Assembly (NCBI GenBank): GCA_947652605.1
Contig: OX393580.1
Coordinates: 19,674,159-19,738,158 of the forward strand
Source of the DNA: Elmis aenea
Taxonomy: Eukaryota > Arthropoda > Insecta > Coleoptera > Elmidae
Length of the DNA: 64,000 nucleotides
Direction: 5' to 3'
Shown here: piece after piece, positions 35,128 through 46,241 of the stretch
Layout: every line of letters starts with the position of its first letter
Numbering within the stretch: position 1 is the stretch's first letter
Notes under the pieces: model-generated
Told to the model about the DNA's origin: nothing
What the model saw: only the letters and a program-made list of their open reading frames with translations
The model's database searches: none
Program-made: the position numbers and the translations under genes

Positions 35128-35543
35128 ATGTTAGGTTGTCAAATGGGTGATGTTAATAGATTAGAAGTGTATCCTTTTTAATGTAAATGAACTGGATTTT
35201 ATTAAATTTTATTATTTTCTTAATGTATACCTAGTCATCTTCAATTTCCTTTTCCATCGGATCGATTGGCAGAAATAGCGTATCATGCCCTGCGAGTTCA
35301 TACCGAACCGAAACGTAGTGGTGTCCAAAAAGACATTTCAGTGAAAGGCAATACTGTTTCAATGTAAGTTGTGGTTTTTAATTGACTTGTGTAATTATTA
35401 GTTTTATTTGCAGCAATTTCATTGGGCAAACTGCTCGTCAACTTCGTGTTGCCGTCAATGGTTGCTTTGACCAACTTCAGCTAATAACAGACACAATGAA
35501 TTATGCAGGACCACCCGTTAGTGAAAAATACAGTTATTTTTAA
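35128..35543 (+). CDS. EKC/KEOPS complex subunit Pcc1 (LAGE3), three exons
   Basis: Exons 35128-35168, 35235-35363 and 35414-35543 give 99 aa. Pcc1 is the small dimerisation subunit of KEOPS, the complex that makes the N6-threonylcarbamoyl-adenosine of ANN-decoding tRNAs with Kae1, Bud32 and Cgi121. The family core is seen in HLQFPFPSDRLAEIAYHALR, KDISVKGNTV, ARQLRVAVNGCFDQLQLI and TMNYAGPPVS. Exon 1 is inferred: the donor at 35169 (gt after GAAGT) is the only one that gives the required phase, and it is weak. Translation could also begin at the in-frame ATG at 35143. The stop is 9 nt before the PIG-P start, in the same frame. Confidence 0.85.
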
Positions 35544-35552
35544 TTTATTACC

Positions 35553-36035
35553 ATGCCGGAACATACACCTGCACCCACTCCAAGCCGAGCCGTTTACGGC
35601 TTTGCGTTTTATTTAACTTTGAAGATGGTTTTTATATTGTACGTAGTGTGGGCCATAGTACCAGCAGCTTGGTTTGAACAAATCGGAATTGGACTCCCAC
35701 AACGATATTGGGCTGTTACTATACCAGTGTTTCTATTAACTGTCCTCGCAACGTTTGCGTTTATTATATATCCCAGCATAAATTTGTGTTTGACCCCCAA
35801 TATCGATGATTTGCGAACGATTCGTGACGATTTTAAAGTGAACGATAAGAACACCAACGTGACTTTGTTGCTTAATGAGCGCAGAAATGTTATCAACGAT
35901 TGTAGTTGTAGAAATAAAGCTAAATGTAAAAAAAAAGAGTACGAAGATGCCAGTCGTATTCAAGTTACAAAATTTGGATTTTCTGTTGAAGACATGGATA
36001 TGACAAAAGTATCAAAACTTTTATATGCAAAATAA
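35553..36035 (+). CDS. PIG-P: GPI-GlcNAc transferase subunit PIG-P
   Basis: A single-exon 160-aa frame. PIG-P is a small ER membrane subunit of the complex that starts GPI-anchor synthesis by moving GlcNAc to phosphatidylinositol. Two hydrophobic segments (about 13-35 and 50-74) with the signature SRAVYGFAFYL, WAIVPAAWFEQIGIGLPQRYWAV and a PNIDDLRTIRDDF tail define the family. There is no separate promoter or acceptor between this ATG and the Pcc1 stop, so it is probably the second cistron of a shared mRNA. The ATG context is ACC-ATG-C. The stop codon lies inside an AATAAA signal. Confidence 0.93.
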   Translation: MPEHTPAPTPSRAVYGFAFYLTLKMVFILYVVWAIVPAAWFEQIGIGLPQRYWAVTIPVFLLTVLATFAFIIYPSINLCLTPNIDDLRTIRDDFKVNDKNTNVTLLLNERRNVINDCSCRNKAKCKKKEYEDASRIQVTKFGFSVEDMDMTKVSKLLYAK

Positions 36036-36036
36036 A
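36031..36036 (+). terminator. Polyadenylation signal overlapping the PIG-P stop codon
   Basis: AATAAA spans the last Lys codon and the TAA of PIG-P. If used, the 3' UTR would be only about 15-25 nt. Further signals lie downstream near 36140. Confidence 0.4.
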
Positions 36037-36387
36037 TAACTTGTCATGATTTAATTGCACTATTTTAACATTAAAAAAAAACTTAAAATATAAAACTAAT
36101 CAAAAATTTTACTTAATAATCTGATTTTTTTTTAGAGTTAATAAAAATTTGCAGTAGTAATTTATATTTGTCTTTATTAAATGGTAAAATTATTTAATTT
36201 AAAATGTATGTGAAAAGTCTAGTAGAACATTTCCACTTTGTAAGTTACGAGAAGTCGATGTTCGTCGTATGCTTTACATCGAAAAAGAAGTAGACAAATT
36301 ATAACCTAAGATGTTTGCCCTCTGAGTGACTTTTAGCCATTTTTTTATTAAAAATAGCCGTAGTTGTTGCTGTAATTACGTGCAAAA
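36036..36387. other. Intergenic DNA between PIG-P and phosphorylase kinase beta
   Basis: 352 bp, with no gene seen. The 3' half presumably contains the promoter and leader of the downstream gene. Confidence 0.4.
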
Positions 36388-39300
36388 ATGCAAGGAACGA
36401 AAAAGTTAGTGCCAATTTACCCGTGTTTAAGTCCAGTAAACATTTTCTTTGCAGATTCTTACGACAGACAAGTGTACTAGAAGAAAATTTAAATATAGAT
36501 CAATTTTTAAAGATATCTAATTATGAAGAGACAGTACGACAACTGGATATATATTATGGAATTGGTAAAGTAAAACCTTGCATTTTGCACTTATTGGGTG
36601 TAAGTGTTAATTTTTAAACTTTCAGTCAAAAGACAGTTGTTACGGTATCAAAGCCCTATAACTGGGTTATTTCCTGTTTTATCAACAGACCATGAAGTAG
36701 GAAGCGTCCGAGAAAGTGTTTATTGTGCAGCAGCTGTATGGGGATTATACCAATCATATAGGTTCGTGGTTAATGTGTATAATTTTTAGAAAAGTTGAAT
36801 TATTTTGTGTGTAGGAGAATCGATGATGATCGAGGAAAATCATACGAATTAGGCCAGTCCGCAGTGAAATGCATGCGGGGAATTTTAGAGTCCTGGATTA
36901 AACAAGCAGCAAGGATAGAACTGTTCAAAAAGAATCAATGCAACGCACACGCTCTGCACGTGAAGTTTCATATGACCACGGGAGCCGAAGTTTACAGCGA
37001 TGAAGAATATCACCATCTACAAATTGATGTCGTTTCCATTTATTTAATTTTCTTGGTTCAGATGATATCGTCAGGGCTACAGATAATTTACACGCAGGTA
37101 AGGAATATTAAATTAAGCATGATTTAAACCATTTGAACACTTGCTATTATCTTTTCAGGATGAAGTTGCCTTTGTTCAAAATCTGGTTTATTATGTAGAG
37201 CGTGCTTATCGTACACCTGATTATGGAATGTGGGAGAGGGGAAGCAAGTACAATGACGGAACACCAGAGATTCATGCTAGCTCTATTGGTATGGCAAAGT
37301 CTGCTCTGGAGGCGATTAACGGTTGTAACCTGTTCGGTGAGAAAGGAGCTTCATGGAGCGTGGTTTATGTCGACATAGATGCACACAATAGAAATCGGAG
37401 CATCTTCGAAACTATGTTACCTCGTGAATCATCATCTAAGGTTTGTTTATTAATGATCTTTAAATCCATTTTCAAATTAACTTGAATCATTGTGTAAATA
37501 AATGAAACAATTAAAAAGCTGGTTTTATATTTCTTTTCTAGCTCTCTCGTTCTGTATTGTATTTTTTTTTTTTTTACAGGCAGTTGATGTAGCATTACTG
37601 GCAACCATTTCTTTCCCCGCTTTCGCATCGCACGAAGATGTGCTGTACAACGAGACGAAAAATAAAATAATTCGTAAATTAAAAGGCAATTGCGGATTCA
37701 AACGGTATGCCAGAGATGGATTTAAAACTGTTGTAGAAGAACCTAAGAGGAGGTACAATGTGTTTCTGTTGGTTTTCTGCGTTAAAAAATTAGTCATTTA
37801 ATTAATTATACAGTAAGAGAATCAATACTTTTATTTGTTTTCTGCTGATTGATTTTTTCGATGCTTCGCATTAACTTATCGATCAGTGATAATTTCTAGG
37901 TATTACGAAATAGGAGAGATACGAAATTTCGAAAGCATCGAGTGTGAATGGCCCTTGTTCTACATTTTCATGATAATCGACGGCGTTTTCAAGTCGCTAC
38001 CGGATCAAATAACCGAATACCAAGAACTGCTCAAAGCCAGGATGTTAGTAGATCTCCACGGAGGTACAATTCACAAATAGAATTCCATTAAGTATACCTT
38101 TTGCCTTTTGTTTTTAGATCCAATCATTCCAATGTATTATTACGTGTCGAAGGATGACCTCCAACATGAAAGGTACGAACCGAATTCGACGACCAGGACG
38201 GCTAGCTCGGAAGGCGGCCTGTATCTGTGGAATCAGGCCATGTTCGTTTTGGCGCAGCTGCTCACGGCCGGGTTGCTTCATATCAACGAACTTGATCCTA
38301 TACGACGGTACCTGCCTTCGTATAATAGGCCCAGGAAAGGGGGGAGGTATTCGGCTTTTCAGGTAATATTTTTTTAAATTTAATTTTTGACGAGATATGT
38401 ACGTGATTTCGGTCATTTAAATTTGCCTGCCGTTTGCTTGATCTACATTTTTATCGGGTAAAAATCTAAAATTAACATTTCATTGTTGTGTAAAATTGTG
38501 TTACACTGGTGAATTCTGCTAAACTACGTCTCGCACATTTTTTAATTTAAATTAACAGTCGATAACTAATTGGTGCTTCACGCTTTTACACACAGAGAGT
38601 CCACCTAGTGTGTATTTTGTTTACTGCCTAACTTGGGGACTTGTGTCAAGTACTCATATTAAACAAGGCCCGATTACACAAAACAGTCAAGTATTAATTC
38701 CTAAAACTAGGCAACATTTCAGCACAGTTGACTCTAATAATGCCTATTTTTAGCGATTAACATGTATGTTAATATCAGCGTTTGCTTTGTCCAATCGGGC
38801 CTAAATGTTTTAAAACATTTAACAACACATTCATGAACAAACGTTAGTGACTACATTTAAACTAATAAAATTTTGTATTGTTCCATGTTGCTACAGGCGA
38901 AACCGTCTGTTGTAAGTAACGCCAACATTGCACAGTAGTTGATAGGTGCTTTTCGTTGTTGCTTTCTGTCACATCATTATTATGCGTTGCTTTTTTTTTT
39001 TCTATGTCATTTGTCATTCATTGTCAATTGTCGTCAATGCAATTAGGGCCGGCATAAAATATGTATAGAGTGTAGTCCACAAACAAGACTTGTAACTTCT
39101 TTATTCAACACTGGATTTCTATTTTTGACTTAAACTTTAGCCAAAAACAATATAATGTTTGTATTATTAAAATTTGTAGGTACTTCTTTATTTTGAAAAG
39201 TTGTAATCACGTTTTACAAATTTATGATTTTTTTTCTGAATTTAGAACCAATGTGTTTTAAAAAACTTTTAATAAGAAGTTGTCATTATAAAATATACAG

Positions 39301-42300
39301 GGTTCTCGTTTTTCGAGGGCCACTATGGGGATCTCGTAAACGGTAAGAGTTATGACTTCGGTTAAATTAGGGCAAAGTTGTATATTTAGGTGCTTAATAA
39401 TTTGCCGCAAACAGAACTTATCTAGCTTTTTTAGTTTTTGAGATATAGGGGAAAAAGTAAAAAAGTGGACTTTTGTTTTTTGCTCGTAACTTTTTCATTT
39501 GATGTCGAATTTCATTTCTGTGAAAACTTTTCCATGGCCACTTTTTGCAAGGAATCAAAATCCCCAATTATATTTTCCATGCGACGTTTCGTTTTTTTAA
39601 AACCATCATCAGGTCAATTTTTTCTTATAGACGCTATATCTGATTTTAACGCTAATTTTTAGAGCATTTTATTCTGAATTCGACAATGTATAAAACTTGG
39701 CACTTGTTTAAAACAATTGTTGCTAAAATGGCAAAAACAAATATTTTATTTTGAAAAATTCCTAATCGGCATGGTAATCAATTATTTTTGTCCCTTTTTC
39801 CTTCGAAGCAGGTAAGTAAACCGCATGAAATTACTATTAAAGGGATTAAGTTATAAAGATTTAACACAAAACAAAAATAGGTAGGATTTATTTATTTATT
39901 GAAGGGAAAAAAGCTGTGCAATCCATGCACGGTCGTCACCCAACCAAGAACTAACTTAACTTATCAAACGAACGCATTGGTTACATTTTACATCTTCAGC
40001 GAGTTATGCCCTTTATCTTTACAATAAGTAAACAGATTTTTTGACGTTTTTTAAAAACTATGAAAACTTATATTTGGTTACGAAAATTCTGTTGCACATT
40101 TTTGTATGTCAAATAAGGGATTATAAATGTATTAGTGTATTTTATTACTTAACTGAGGAAAATATTCTAAAAATATTTGCTAATAAGTAAACAATGTTAA
40201 TGCATTCCTAAGATATTTATTAATACCTATTTTTCTTAACGAAATGACAATTTTGTTCCATACAAAATGTTTATTGTGTAATTAAGCCTTTTCTATATTA
40301 CCATGAAACAGATAAGGTGGCTATATTTTGTGACATTTAAAAAAAAAAAAAAAGTGCGTGAAACATCAAAACGGCTTGTGTATGGTCTAAACTTTAGACT
40401 ATACACAAAATAATGTCAAAATTGAAATAAGAAAACTAGTCATCACGAAGTTTCGATCGCACTGTACGTGCGCGCCCGCACGTGGTATTTTGTGGAAGAG
40501 CCACACTCAAGGGGCCAAAGAGCCGCATGTGGCTCGCGAGCCGGGGTTTGCCGACCACTGGTTTACACTGCTGGCATTGTATAACATATTTTGTCATCAT
40601 TGTTCAAATCTTTAAAATGTATACAAACGAAGATATGATTAAAATAGTTTATGCTAATTATCCCAATGCAGACGTAGCATTAAGAAATTATGAGGAAACC
40701 TATCCAGAATGACAGCAGCCTAATAGAATTTATTTTAAAAAACTGGATCAAAACTTATACTTTATTTGGCATATGAGAATGTGCAACAAAATTTTCGTAA
40801 CCTAATATAAGTTTTCATAGCTTTTAAAGAACGTCCAAAAATCTGTTTACTTATTAGAAGCCATTAACGCAGATAAAGGGCATAACTCGCTGAAGATGTA
40901 AGATGTAACCAATGCATTCGTCTGACAAGGTAAGTTAGTTCTTGGTTGGTTGACCGTGCATGGATTGCACAGCTGTTTTATTCCCTTCAATAAATAAATA
41001 AATACCTAACTATTTTTGTTTTGTGTTAAATCTTTAACTTAATCCCTTTAATAGTAATTTCATGCGGTTTACTTACCTGCTTCGAAGGAAAAAGGGACAA
41101 AAATAATTGATTACCATGCCAATTAGGAATTTTTCAAAATAAAATATTTGTTTTTGCCATTTTAGCAACAATTGTTTCAAACAAGTGCCAAGTGTTATAC
41201 ATTGTCGAATTCAGAATAAAATGCTCTACAAATTGGCGTTAAAATCAGATATAGCGTCTATAAGAAAAAATTGACCTAGTCATGGTTTTAAAAAAACGAA
41301 ACGTTGCATGGAAAATATAATTGGAGATTTTAATTCCTTGCAAAAAGTGGCCATGAAAAAGTTTTCACAGAAACGAAATTTGTCATCAAATGAAAAAGTT
41401 ATGGGCAAAAAACAAAAGTCCACTTTTTTACTTTTTCCCCTATATCTCAAAAACTAAAAAAGCTAGATAAGTTCTGTTTGTGCTAAATTATTAATCACCT
41501 GAATATACAACTTTGCCTTAATTTAACCGAAGTTGTAACTCTTACCGTTTACGAGATCCCTATAGTGGCCCTCGAAAAACAAGAACCCTGTATAATTAAT
41601 ATCTGAATGTTTTTACCAAAGTTTAATGCAAAAATCCATAAAAAAGAAAGACTGGTTTGATTTGAACCACTCTGTATATATTTAGAACTTCGAATGCAAA
41701 GATTGTAATTCGTTTTTTGAGAAGTCTTTTACTAGAATTAAATCTGGTCCTGAAAGCAATTTTCATTTATTTTCATAAAATTAATGGTACACCTTTAAAA
41801 TATTACTACTGCACATAAAAATGCATGTTCTGGTACTATCGCTTTTTTCTTTCAAATAGTTATGTCTAATGTTAGTTACTTCTATTTTGCAAGTTTTTGA
41901 AGTCTCACCACGCTTTTAAAATTCGATTGTAACTCGCATCTTAATTTGTTGTTACTGTACAGGGCATTGCGACCGACCTTGTCGTTCAAATTGTTCTGAT
42001 TGCCGAATCGATGCGTCTGCAAGCGATGATGGCGACTTATGGGATCCAGACGCAAACTCCCCATGAAGTTGAACCTGTCCAGATTTGGTCGTCGTCCCAG
42101 TTGGTCAGAGTGTACGAAAATCTGGGGATAAACTATAAGTTGGGCTTGCACGGAAGGCCTTCGAGACCGGTTGGCAGCTTGGGCACAAGCAAGGTAACTG
42201 GGTTAAAAAAAAAATTGCTTGTAAATTCCGAGAACTGATTGTATGCGATTAAAAAATAAATTGGCATTGGATACATTTTTTTTGCAGGTTTACAGAGTCT

Positions 42301-45300
42301 GTGGCATGACCGTCTTGTGTTATCCTCTCATATTCGAAGTCTCCGATTTCTATCTATATCGAGACATGGCTCTTTTAATAGATGACATCAAAACGGAACT
42401 GCAGTTTGTCGGTCGATATTGGCGATTGTCGGGGAGGCCCACTGTGTGTTTGCTGATAAGAGAGGAGCACATGAGGGACCCGCAGTTTAAAAAGATGTTG
42501 GACTTGCTCGCCATGCTGAAAAAGGGATATTGTGATGGGGTTAAGGTTCGAATCGGTAGATTGCAGAATCTGATTTCCAGTTCGTGTGTAGGTGAGTTGA
42601 AAAACTTTTTTAATTCTCCAGAAAAAAAATTTGCAGTGTTTCAGTTTTTGATGGAATTTTTTTTAAATTGAAATTTGAGCAAATTTAGAATCAAAAATGT
42701 TCTCGTGGCAGTTACTTGAGTTTAACAAATTTTTATTTTTTCTGTTATGTTTTTCACTTTCTCTTAGCCAACTGAAGATAAATAATTCTTGTTCAGTGTG
42801 TAAACGGTGTGCGTATGAAGTTTAAATTCAATTGCTTTAGTTTAAATAATATCCTGAAAAATTTATCAAGAGTTTAGTGTTTTCCCTTTCCAGTTTGGAA
42901 TAGATACAATTTTTTTGTCCGATTTTATATGTATAGTTATTATTTTATGTACCTTAAATCCCGAACAATTTTTAAAATTAATTTTGCTTATATTACAGAA
43001 CATTTGGACTTCATGAACATCATCGATTTTCCCTGCCAAACTTTTACTCAGTTCAAACAACTCGAACATGATTATATTGGATATCAAAGTTTAACCGATG
43101 TACCTAGAGTCGTCCACTGTCAAGAAGAACTTCAAAGCTATGCCGTAAGTTTTTTAAAGTGGTTGTTGTTAATGTGTTTCACTGCTTCAAAACCATGAAT
43201 GATTTCACAAAAAGATATGAACAAAATGTCGAAGCTGGGAAACAGTAAAATCGTTTTTGTATCTAATTAATACGTTGCTCATTTTTTCAGCATTTTAAAA
43301 ATAAGCCTACTCACGACATAGTAGACGAAATCCGTCACAACGAAAGTTTATACGCACGTTGCCAGCTCTTCGGCTTGCTGCTAAAACGTGAAGGTTCCAA
43401 TTTCAAAGTCCTCAATCATACGGTACAAGAGCATCTACAACAGCTGTACCATCAGGCGGGTTGCGTGCGACACTGGGCAGCTGTACGGTACACCAGCAGT
43501 ATGTTACTCCACAACGTCGATTCCATCAGTCCTTTCATCACCGCCGTACTGGTCCACGGTAAACAGTTAACGGTGGGAGTGATCGGCCAGAAGGAGACCG
43601 TTTTCGATAAACCGATGACGCCTCTAGAAATACAATCCGTTGTCTATAACACCATACAACCGTACGATGTGATTCAAGCCGTTCTTCAACAAGAAGTGAT
43701 TTTGTATTGCGGTCGGCTCATATCGACCAATCCGGAATTGTTTAGAGGAATTTTGAAGATTAGAATTGGTTGGGTGGTCGAAGCTATTAGGATATATTTG
43801 AAGATGCAGGGCAGCGACAAGCAGTTAGAAGATCACAGCCCATTCGAACTAAGGCATCTTCTGTACAAAGTGTTATCCATTAAAGACTGGGCCACTCAAG
43901 AACAGTAAGTTATCAATATGGGAACCGTGAACGAAAAACTCGTTCAAGGTTCCTCATGCAATGTAATTTAATCTCTGTCGTTTGTTTCATATAAACACAG
44001 TTGCGTTTGTTTCAGATTAACACAGTTGCGTTTGTTTCAGATTAACACAGTTGCGTTTGTTTCAGATTAACACAGTTGCGCTGGTTTCAGATTAACACAG
44101 TTGCGTTTGTTTCAGATTAACACAGTTGCGTTTGTTTCAGATTAACACAGTTGCGTTTGTTTCAGATTAACACGGTTGCGTTTGTTTCAGATTAACACAG
44201 TTGCGTTTGTTTCAGATTAACACGGTTGCGTTTGTTTCAGATTAACACGGTTGCGTTTGTTTCAGATTAACACGGTTGCGTTTGTTTCAGATTAACACGG
44301 TTGCGTTTGTTTCAGATTAACACGGTTGCGTTTGTTTCAGATTAACACAGTTGCGTTTGTTTCAGATTAACACAGTTGCGTTTGTTTCAGATTAACACAG
44401 TTGCGTTTGTTTCAGATTAACACGGTTGCGTTTGTTTCAGATTAACACGGTTGCGTTTGTTTCAGATTAACACGGTTGCGTTTGTTTCAGATTAACACAG
44501 TTGCGTTTGTTTCAGATTACCACAGTTGCGTTTGTTTCAGATTAACACAGTTGCGTTTGTTTCAGATTAACACGGTTGCGTTTGTTTCAGATTAACACGG
44601 TTGCGTTTGTTTCAGATTAACACAGTTGCGTTTGTTTCAGATTAACACGGTTGCGTTTGTTTCAGATTAACACGGTTGCGTTTGTTTCAGATTAACACAG
44701 TTGCGTTTGTTTCAGATTAACACAGTTGCGTTTGTTTCAGATTAACACGGTTGCGTTTGTTTCAGATTAACACGGTTGCGTTTGTCTCAGATTAACACGG
44801 TTGCGTTTGTTTCAGATTAACACAGTTGCGTTTGTTTCAGATTAACACGGTTGCGTTTGTTTCAGATTAACACGGTTGCGTTTGTTTCAGATTAAAACGG
44901 CTGCGTTTGTTTCAGATTAACACAGTTGCGGTTGTTTCAGATTAACACAGTTGCGTTTGTTTCAGATTAAGACAGTTGCGTTTGTTCAAATTAACACAGT
45001 TGTGTTTGTTTCAGATTAACACCGTTGCAAAGGCGACAGCTGGAAGGCTGTTTGTGTAGAGTTCCTTCGTCGTTTTACAATCAAGTGTGGGACGTGATGA
45101 CACGAACCCCGGAAGGAATTATCGTCATGGGAAATACCATACCACAACATCCTACACTTTCCAACATGACTAGATCGGAAATTACTTTCGCTTTGCTCGT
45201 CGAACAGGTAAAAAATTGTAGTTAACTTTAAACGTTGCTCCTAATAACCAGTTAATTCTATATGTGTATAAAATTTTAAGGCATTAACTAACATGTAGTT

Positions 45301-45685
45301 TTGTTTCTTTTAGATGCTTAATAGAATAAATATGCCCGAGTATCGACAGTTGATCGTTGAGCTGCTTTCAGTCGTGTCCACAATATTAGTAAGAAACCCC
45401 GAACTTAGTTTTAACCAACCTCTGGATTTGGAACAATTAATTAAAGATGCAGCGCTCATGTACGCAAAGGTAACTATACTGTAGTGACAATTAAAATTTG
45501 TAACATAACAACAAATTGAATTTTCTTAGGATAACAATTGTCATGACCAAAAAGTGTCCGACCTGTTCGCAACTCCTTATCTACAGTGTATGGGTTATTT
45601 GGCTCGAGCTGTCGTTAATAACGTCTTAAAAGGTGGCCAACTAAATGATATTGATAATGAATCTGAAACGTGTAAAGTGTCTTAA
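36388..45685 (+). CDS. PHKB: Phosphorylase b kinase regulatory subunit beta, 15 exons
   Basis: Exons: 36388-36404, 36455-36564, 36626-36761, 36815-37097, 37159-37440, 37580-37752, 37900-38063, 38118-38362, 41963-42193, 42288-42591, 42999-43144, 43291-43904, 45015-45207, 45314-45469, 45530-45685; 1069 codons in one frame. The beta subunit restrains the gamma kinase in the alpha-beta-gamma-delta holoenzyme that activates glycogen phosphorylase. Family blocks include [89 protein letters not shown] and LLKREGSNF. It is beta rather than alpha by its TYGIQTQTP and QHPTLSNMT blocks. The C-terminus is CKVS, a CaaX box like the farnesylated end of the mammalian subunit. Intron 8 holds a 2.3 kb transposon; intron 12 is a minisatellite. 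Confidence 0.95.
38897..38911 (+). other. Candidate 15-nt microexon in PHKB intron 8
   Basis: The sequence gcgaaaccgtctgtt is flanked by a good acceptor (tgttgctacag) and a good donor (gtaagtaac). It is phase 0 on both sides and would add A-K-P-S-V between exon 8 (ending AFQ) and exon 9 (starting GIATD). Confidence 0.4.
39298..41590. mobile_element. Long-TIR (foldback) DNA transposon in PHKB intron 8
   Basis: The outer ends CAGGGTTCTCGTTTTTCGAG and, reverse-complemented, CAGGGTTCTTGTTTTTCGAG are each flanked by TA. Left arm 39298 to about 40110 and right arm about 40760 to 41590 are inverted copies roughly 800 bp long. A loop of about 650 bp remains, containing a solo hAT-type end (near 40560, reverse complement CAGTGGTCGGCAAAC) and a 76-codon frame without family likeness. 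No intact transposase is visible. Confidence 0.85.
43981..45014 (+). repeat. 25-bp minisatellite built from the intron 12 3' splice site
   Basis: About 41 tandem units of the form attaacacRgttgcgtttgtttcag, R being a or g. Unit ends fall from 44015 to 45014 in steps of 25, with a single 1-nt loss near the right edge. The last 11 bases of each unit equal the end of the intron and the first 14 equal the start of exon 13 (attaacaccgttgc). Only about 76 bp at the 5' end of the intron is not repeat. One unit near the right end has lost its CAG. Confidence 0.97.
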
Positions 45686-45845
45686 TTTAGAAAATGTATG
45701 TTTATGATTAAATTTTAAAAGATTATTTATTAATTGTTGAAAACTGTTGAAATCGATTCTCTTTTTTTTTTGAGTTTAACGTGGAGATATATTGGCATAT
45801 TGTTAATTTTTAGTTTTATTTCGACGTCCAAGTGTATTCTTTAAT

Positions 45846-45851
45846 AATAAA
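45846..45851 (+). terminator. Candidate polyadenylation signal of PHKB
   Basis: AATAAA about 160 bp after the stop codon, followed by GT- and T-rich DNA. Confidence 0.5.
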
Positions 45852-46170
45852 GATTATGGTCATGATAAGCTCACCATAATTTTTTTAAGGTATTATTTTT
45901 GCACCGAAATAACGACTCGAATAAGTTTACCCGTGTACATTGCTTATTTTAAATCAATTTATTAGTTTATTTTAACTGAAATAGATTTTATATTATTTAA
46001 CCCATTCCGACGGATTGCGTAGTAAAGCCATTAAATAAAAAGATGAAGGAGCTTTTAATAATATACTGCAGCGTTTGAGCGGCGACGGAAATGACGACAT
46101 AAATGGCCTCTGATGGCGGCCGGTTTTGACAGGTCAAACAGTCAAGAAATTTAGGGTTTTGTGTGCTACA

Positions 46171-46241
46171 ATGGTTAGCTGCAGATCTTGTAGTCTTACT
46201 AGGTCAAAAAATGTTGAAGATTAAAAGATTACGTTTCATTG
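46171..46241 (+). pseudogene. Relic first exon of a THAP-domain gene
   Basis: ATG opens MVSCRSCSLTRSKNVED, then an in-frame TAA, then K-I-T-F-H-W and a perfect-looking GTAAGT donor. A start MV-x-C-x-x-C-x-L-x-R followed by a phenylalanine-histidine pair is the usual opening of the C2CH THAP zinc finger, which often ends its first exon at that point. The stop breaks it. No following exon was found nearby. A short chance match is possible. Confidence 0.35.

Noticed and set aside
40482..40712. 76-codon frame in the loop of the PHKB foldback element
   Set aside because: It begins in a solo hAT-type terminus rich in CG words and shows no transposase motif.
43981..45014. Reading the 25-bp array as a CRISPR array
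   Set aside because: Units are contiguous with no unique spacers, and the array is an intron of a eukaryotic gene.
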